A stretch of DNA of 64,000 nt from Ascidia mentula (Eukaryota > Chordata > Ascidiacea > Phlebobranchia > Ascidiidae). Positions 59,401 through 64,000 of this stretch are shown here, one piece after another. The stretch is taken from the NCBI GenBank assembly GCA_947561715.1, contig OX387203.1:496001-560000 (forward strand), written 5' to 3'. Numbering within the stretch: the first letter of the stretch is position 1; each line of letters starts with the position of its first letter. The position numbers and the translations under genes were made by a program. The notes beneath the pieces were generated by a model. It was given only the letters and a program-made list of their open reading frames with translations. It had not been told where the DNA came from and ran no database searches.

Positions 59401-59440
59401 CCACCACCACCACCACCACCAGCAGCAGCAGCAGCAGCCT
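59401..59440. repeat. Trinucleotide microsatellite (CCA)n(GCA)n
   Basis: About seven CCA followed by six GCA units. Readable as Pro-Ala on plus or Ala-Gly on minus inside short ORFs; no gene context supports translation. Confidence 0.8.
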
Positions 59441-61270
59441 CCACCAGCACAACCCAGCCATTGCGTGACCCTCTACCCCAACCTGTTTATGCAACACTGA
59501 GCTCAGTTGCTGTCGACCTGAATGTTCTGGTGTTCTGCCCACCCCCCCGCTCAGTCGATCGCGCGGGCGTCGCGATGCTTTTTCCCCGTGTTCGTGTTCC
59601 AATAGCCTGGGGGCAGGCGGTCACATCAAACTGATGCCACTTGTCCTTGTTTATTTTCAACGCTTCCTTTTTGGTGCGACGCAACCTTTACCAGCGCCGT
59701 TGCTGCAGTTACTGCAACGTCAACGTCACAACAAATAAACACAACATATTCGAACGAATTTATGACACGTGCCAAAGATTGCATTGTTGACGTAATCAAT
59801 TAACGCATTGTGGTGTCATTTGGTTGCAGAGGGCGCGGCTGATTTGTCGAAAATGCGGCGTGACGGTTTTGATTGTAAAAAGTGTTTATGACGTATAATG
59901 ACGTTTGTTTGAATGCGAATGTCATCCAGTGTTGAGTACAATGAAGGATGTCATTGTTGATTATTGCCAAACTTTCATGGCTCATTATTCCCTGCCGGGT
60001 TAAAGTAGAGATTTTTTTGTTAAAAAGGAAATCTATTGGTATTTTACATCAACATTTTGCATTGTTGGATAGCGAAGTTGTTTCTAAAACTGCTTCCACT
60101 TTGAAAGCTGAGAATAAATAAGGCTCTAATCGGATTATTGAATTTGACAATTATTGGGTAATAATGCTCCTTTCAAAACTAAACTGTGACGAAACAAAGA
60201 TCGGAAACGGCAATCGAGTTCCGCCTCGCGAATCCTGTAATTGAGTTAGGTTTGTTACGTAATAAATAGGCAATAATCGACGGCGCGACGCGTGCTGAAG
60301 TGGAATTATACTCTTGAGCTTTGTGATTATTAAAAACAAATTAGTAGAAGTGGTTTTGGGCCTGTGCGAATTTTACCAGTGTTCCCAGCTAGCCCTAAAA
60401 GGTGTGTGCAATACCATGTGGGGGAGTGTTCTATACCGTGTTGCGGTCCCAAGCATTGACTGGACGTATAATTTTGCGTGGGTTCGCGAATGCTTTCTCC
60501 TGCTGTAAATTTGGTTTCACGTTTTTGACAAAACCACAGGAACATTCATTTCTGGAAGAAAAACTTCCTGGTACAAAAGTTGGCTTTTTTACAACTTAAA
60601 GAATGAACAAGGAAGTGGGTAGTCACGTGAAGGCATTTTAATATTGCATAAGGCTTTTGCGTTCACCCCAATCTTGTTGAACTGCCAGACTTTAGGCTTT
60701 TCATGTATTTAATACGGAACTGAACGTTACCCCTTAGAAAAGCCCCTTACCCTGTTTATTGTTTGTGTTTCTTTGTTCAAGAAACAATAACCTTTCTATG
60801 GTATGGCTGACCAATGGTGAAAATAATTTTATCAGGTTAGACTTCGGTTCCATGTGTTTGTTACTTTTCCAAACTTGCAATGTGTTTTGTTAATTTGTCA
60901 AGTAGGGAAAATCGCGTTCGAATGAAACCCAGGATTCTGTCCGAAAACAAAAGTTGTTGCAGATTTTTTTAAATTACGAAAACTTTTTTTCTTTCAAACA
61001 ATTTGCACCGAACCAACATCGAAAGAAACTTTTTGGCGATTGATTGGAAGTGAACGAAGGTTAACTTTCAATTGCGACATAACAACACGATTCTCGAATC
61101 GATTGCCAAGTTTTCCACCATATTTCTTCTTCCCACCCCCAACAATCAGAATCAGAACACCGCGAAAGAGCGCGCGTCCAACATAATGGATCACGTTCGA
61201 ACGCGGGGAGCCGATGAAATTAAAGGCCTCCGCGGGCCGCTATTAAATTCACGGCCGCCACTTTGGATCG

Positions 61271-61284
61271 GTTGCCGTGGTAAC
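61271..61284. promoter_or_regulatory. RFX X-box palindrome
   Basis: GTTGCCGTGGTAAC has two near-perfect inverted half-sites with a 2-bp spacer, in a GC-rich island (61190-61330) bordered by AT-rich DNA. A good RFX candidate; target gene unknown. Confidence 0.45.
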
Positions 61285-64000
61285 GCACATCCGCTGAGCG
61301 CTGCTTCACCCGCGGGCGAGTCATTGTGATGCAATAAGGGGAGAGCGAACAAGTAACGCTCGCTGTTCGTCCCTTGCGCTAAATTTGAATCCCACCTCAC
61401 AAAACCTGTTTGTCATTTTCAGGGATTTTCTTTCGAAAATCGCGAAATTTAATTTTGTTGCCTAAATTTATTTTTCATGAATGTAAATTTATTTTTTAAC
61501 AAATTCCAGACAGGATTTTCGGAATCACAATAATTTTACAACCTCTGTTTTTGCCACAGAACAAAGTGTTTTACCACTGAGCAATCAACTCCATGTTTGC
61601 GATAAAAAGGGAATTTTTTCTCCAATATTGTGAACTCGATCAATTTAAACCGGCTTTAAATTTTACTTCTAAACTTTTCAGGGAAATATATTTGATCTAT
61701 TAAAGCAAGTTTTCGCTGTCAGATTAACAAACCTTTGTGGTGTTGCAAGCATTGCCGCCAGATTTCTAAATATAACCTCGCATTTTATTAATGTCACACC
61801 ACAAAGCAAGATTAAACGCAGATTTCTATCATTTTTGATGTAACAATCTTAATTGTCGTGTCATTTGTCGCAAGATAATAATTACAACAATCGAGCAACA
61901 ATTGATTGACAGCTCACAATCGCTTGACATTTGCTCGTTCAGCTGAGGAATTGAGTCAGGATTACAACCGATCGCCACAAAGACGGTTTCTTCGTAAAAT
62001 TGCGACAAAAACTTTTGTCTGAGCAAATATTTAATCCGCGGTAATCCCTTGTCGTATGAGAGCGACAGAAAGTTACGAACACACCCTGATTATCTGTAAA
62101 TTTAAGCGCCGCTTCTGGCGTGTCGCTAATTTGCATACATACATGTCACACAACTTTTGCATTTTCATTAGCGATCATTGCATCACAACATAAACGTTCC
62201 GGGCGTGAATGTATGCAAAATAGTTGGTCTAAGTTGTAGGGTTACTAAAGGTCATTGTGGGAGCATTTCCGTTATATCTATAAAGTCTACAGCAAATTTG
62301 CATATTTGCCCGAAAACTTTTCGTTTGCATAAAAATAGTTGTGATGAAAATAGGATATTTAAGGGCATGATAGAATTCATTGCAACAGTCACTGCTTTGT
62401 TACGGAAATAATTGCTTTTATTGCATAACACAAGCTTGTTAATGTTTTAAAGTATGCTGTACGGTGTAATTTCATAGGACTTAACACTAACCGTTAAATT
62501 TATGTTTAAGAAAATTAATTACACCGGCTATCGTAAACATATTGCAGCAACATACGTGTAACAATTAAATACAAATTTGATTCTTTATCAGTTTCATTAT
62601 GTTGGACAGTTGAATACCTGGAAATTATCAAAGTAACAACGTAGGTGTTTCGTGTTTGGTTTCACAAATGTCAACGTTCAAATAAACGCGCATAACATCC
62701 ATATCGAAACACACAAAGTTCATCGCAAAGCAAATTCGAAATCAGTTGGAGATATTAAACTTGTCACAAACGGTGTCAGACTCGGGTAACATCAGCCGAA
62801 ATATGACACAACAAACCCCTTCTGTGCGCTCATAATGCAATGAAAATGGCGATCAAATTTCCCCATATTATCTTGCGCCCTACGATGTGCCCGAACCAAC
62901 GCCTGGAGCTTTAATGCGTTTTCACTTAAAGCTTGTAAAAATATCGAGTTTTCATGTAAAATTGCTAAAGTTAAGGACGTAAAGTTTAACGATTACTTTC
63001 TGCAAGAAATTTCCATTAAATCATTAATATCTTAAAAATAAAAAAAATAACCCCTTTGCAAAAGTTTGTATCAATTACGTCAATATTTTACCGAAAATGG
63101 GGTTTAAATGTGGATATCAATATATATATGTATGTAGATCTTACCTTGGGGCATCAACATTATCGAAACCAGTATAACGTACACATGTGAGGAAACGCAA
63201 GCACACAGTTTGTGACACGGTGGTCGGATTGATTGTGGGGTTTTGTGAAATGCATTCAAATTTTACCGGGTAGTTTTTAAAACATGGAAACCAAACACTC
63301 TGAAACTGTGTTACCTTCGCCATCCTTGATGTAGCCGTTTCATTGATGCCTTTGTACATCATCATAGAGCACCGGAATTACAATTTTAACATTCTTTGTG
63401 AAACAAAACTTTCGACAAAACGAGGACAGATTACAAATTATCAGTTCAAAGATTATTTATCCACTGGCGGAAAAAGTAGCTGAAATTATTTTTAAACAAA
63501 CTTCCCACCTAGTTTCAGCCTTAATCTTGCGCCTCAGCCTTGCTTGATCGCGCGGCCTTAACCTAGCCTTCACACAACCAACAAGCGTTAACTTCAAACG
63601 ACTTTAACCCAAGTTAAACCTGCATTGTATTGGAGGTCTGGCAGCAGCACCTGTGTTGAGGTAGACAAGTTAAACACCCTCCCCACATCGCACTTCGCAA
63701 CATTGTTTGTTTTTAAGCCGCTTTTATCCCTTCGTATTTCGGTGTCCGCTGCAAATTCTTTCTTCCCTCGGCATTTCCCCCCCACCCCATACCCTCTTGT
63801 TCGGTTCCGTGCGTTTGGATTTTTTCATGCTGCAAGTTGTGTTGTCGGGAAGAGGCCATTTTATCATTTCCTGGGGTCGTACGTAGGTTTGTTCCACCTG
63901 TCAACTAAATGTCATAAAACATTTTTGTGTCTGCATAAAAAAGGAATGTTATGAAAACGCAAGGAAATCAATTTACTTAACTCGCCTCAACGTAAGAATT

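Larger units (their letters stand above)
52549..64000. other. Upstream region of Dlx, no supported gene
   Basis: About 11.4 kb with no ORF of known family. ORFs at 52905-53309 (plus) and 52985-53278 (minus) overlap each other, are AT-driven and lack motifs. The stretch holds short tandem repeats, a dispersed repeat copy, GC-rich islands near 54050 and 61190-61330 and X-box-like palindromes. It is probably cis-regulatory DNA of Dlx or of a gene beyond the right edge. Confidence 0.45.

Noticed and set aside
59374-59634. Poly-Pro/poly-Ala ORF (or poly-Ala/poly-Gly on minus) as a Dlx 5' exon
   Set aside because: It arises from a CCA/GCA microsatellite; no donor joins the Dlx exon in phase.
1-64000. 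CRISPR arrays, rRNA, complete tRNA genes, retroviral or other virus-like elements
   Set aside because: None seen. Tandem repeats have no spacers, and no capsid, polymerase or integrase-like reading frames were recognised.

Overview
The window looks like genomic DNA of a solitary ascidian, most likely Ciona (C. intestinalis/robusta type). The evidence is small spliced genes with GT-AG introns, a one-lobe transferrin of the kind reported from Ciona (nicaTf), a Distal-less/Dlx homeobox gene with the family's homeodomain intron, and EGF/FN3/SEA mosaic receptors. There is no bacterial, viral or CRISPR content. Exon models were built by hand from homology, splice signals and reading-phase closure. 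Percentages of identity were not computed.

Layout. 1-2159 (minus): 5' two thirds of RAD18, the E3 ligase of translesion synthesis (RING, UBZ4 and SAP exons all readable), running off the left edge. 4054-6102 (plus): a type I membrane protein made of NHL repeats. 6864-8896 (plus): an eight-exon monolobal transferrin. 9012-9145: a 37-bp tandem repeat in an intergenic stretch. 10591-25065 (minus): a 32-exon gene (copy A) for a ~1,630-residue type I membrane protein: an N-terminal receptor-like region, FN3, then three EGF-FN3-SEA modules, further EGFs, a transmembrane helix and a 130-residue tail. The closest architecture known to me is uromodulin-like 1 (UMODL1). An intronless 7TM gene with its own TATA box is nested in the intron before the tail exons.

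A ~15 kb direct tandem duplication (unit A 10926-26393, unit B 26394-41459) copies this receptor and its nested 7TM gene. The duplication breakpoint falls just inside the last tail exon, so copy B has no tail exons. Copy B also has a 26-bp deletion in a SEA exon and one-base indels in two other exons, so it looks like a decaying copy. Copy A in turn has a 2-bp insertion in exon 2 relative to B, where B keeps the open frame. The two nested 7TM genes both stay open but have different C-termini because of a 351-bp deletion in B.

42313-52533 (minus): a Dlx (Distal-less) homeobox gene in three exons with a 7.8-kb first intron. From 52549 to the right edge I see no convincing gene; it is probably the Dlx upstream regulatory region, with RFX X-box-like palindromes, short tandem repeats and a dispersed repeat that is also present in a RAD18 intron. 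The palindrome TGACGTCA (CRE-like) is strikingly over-represented throughout, in introns, intergenic DNA and coding exons.
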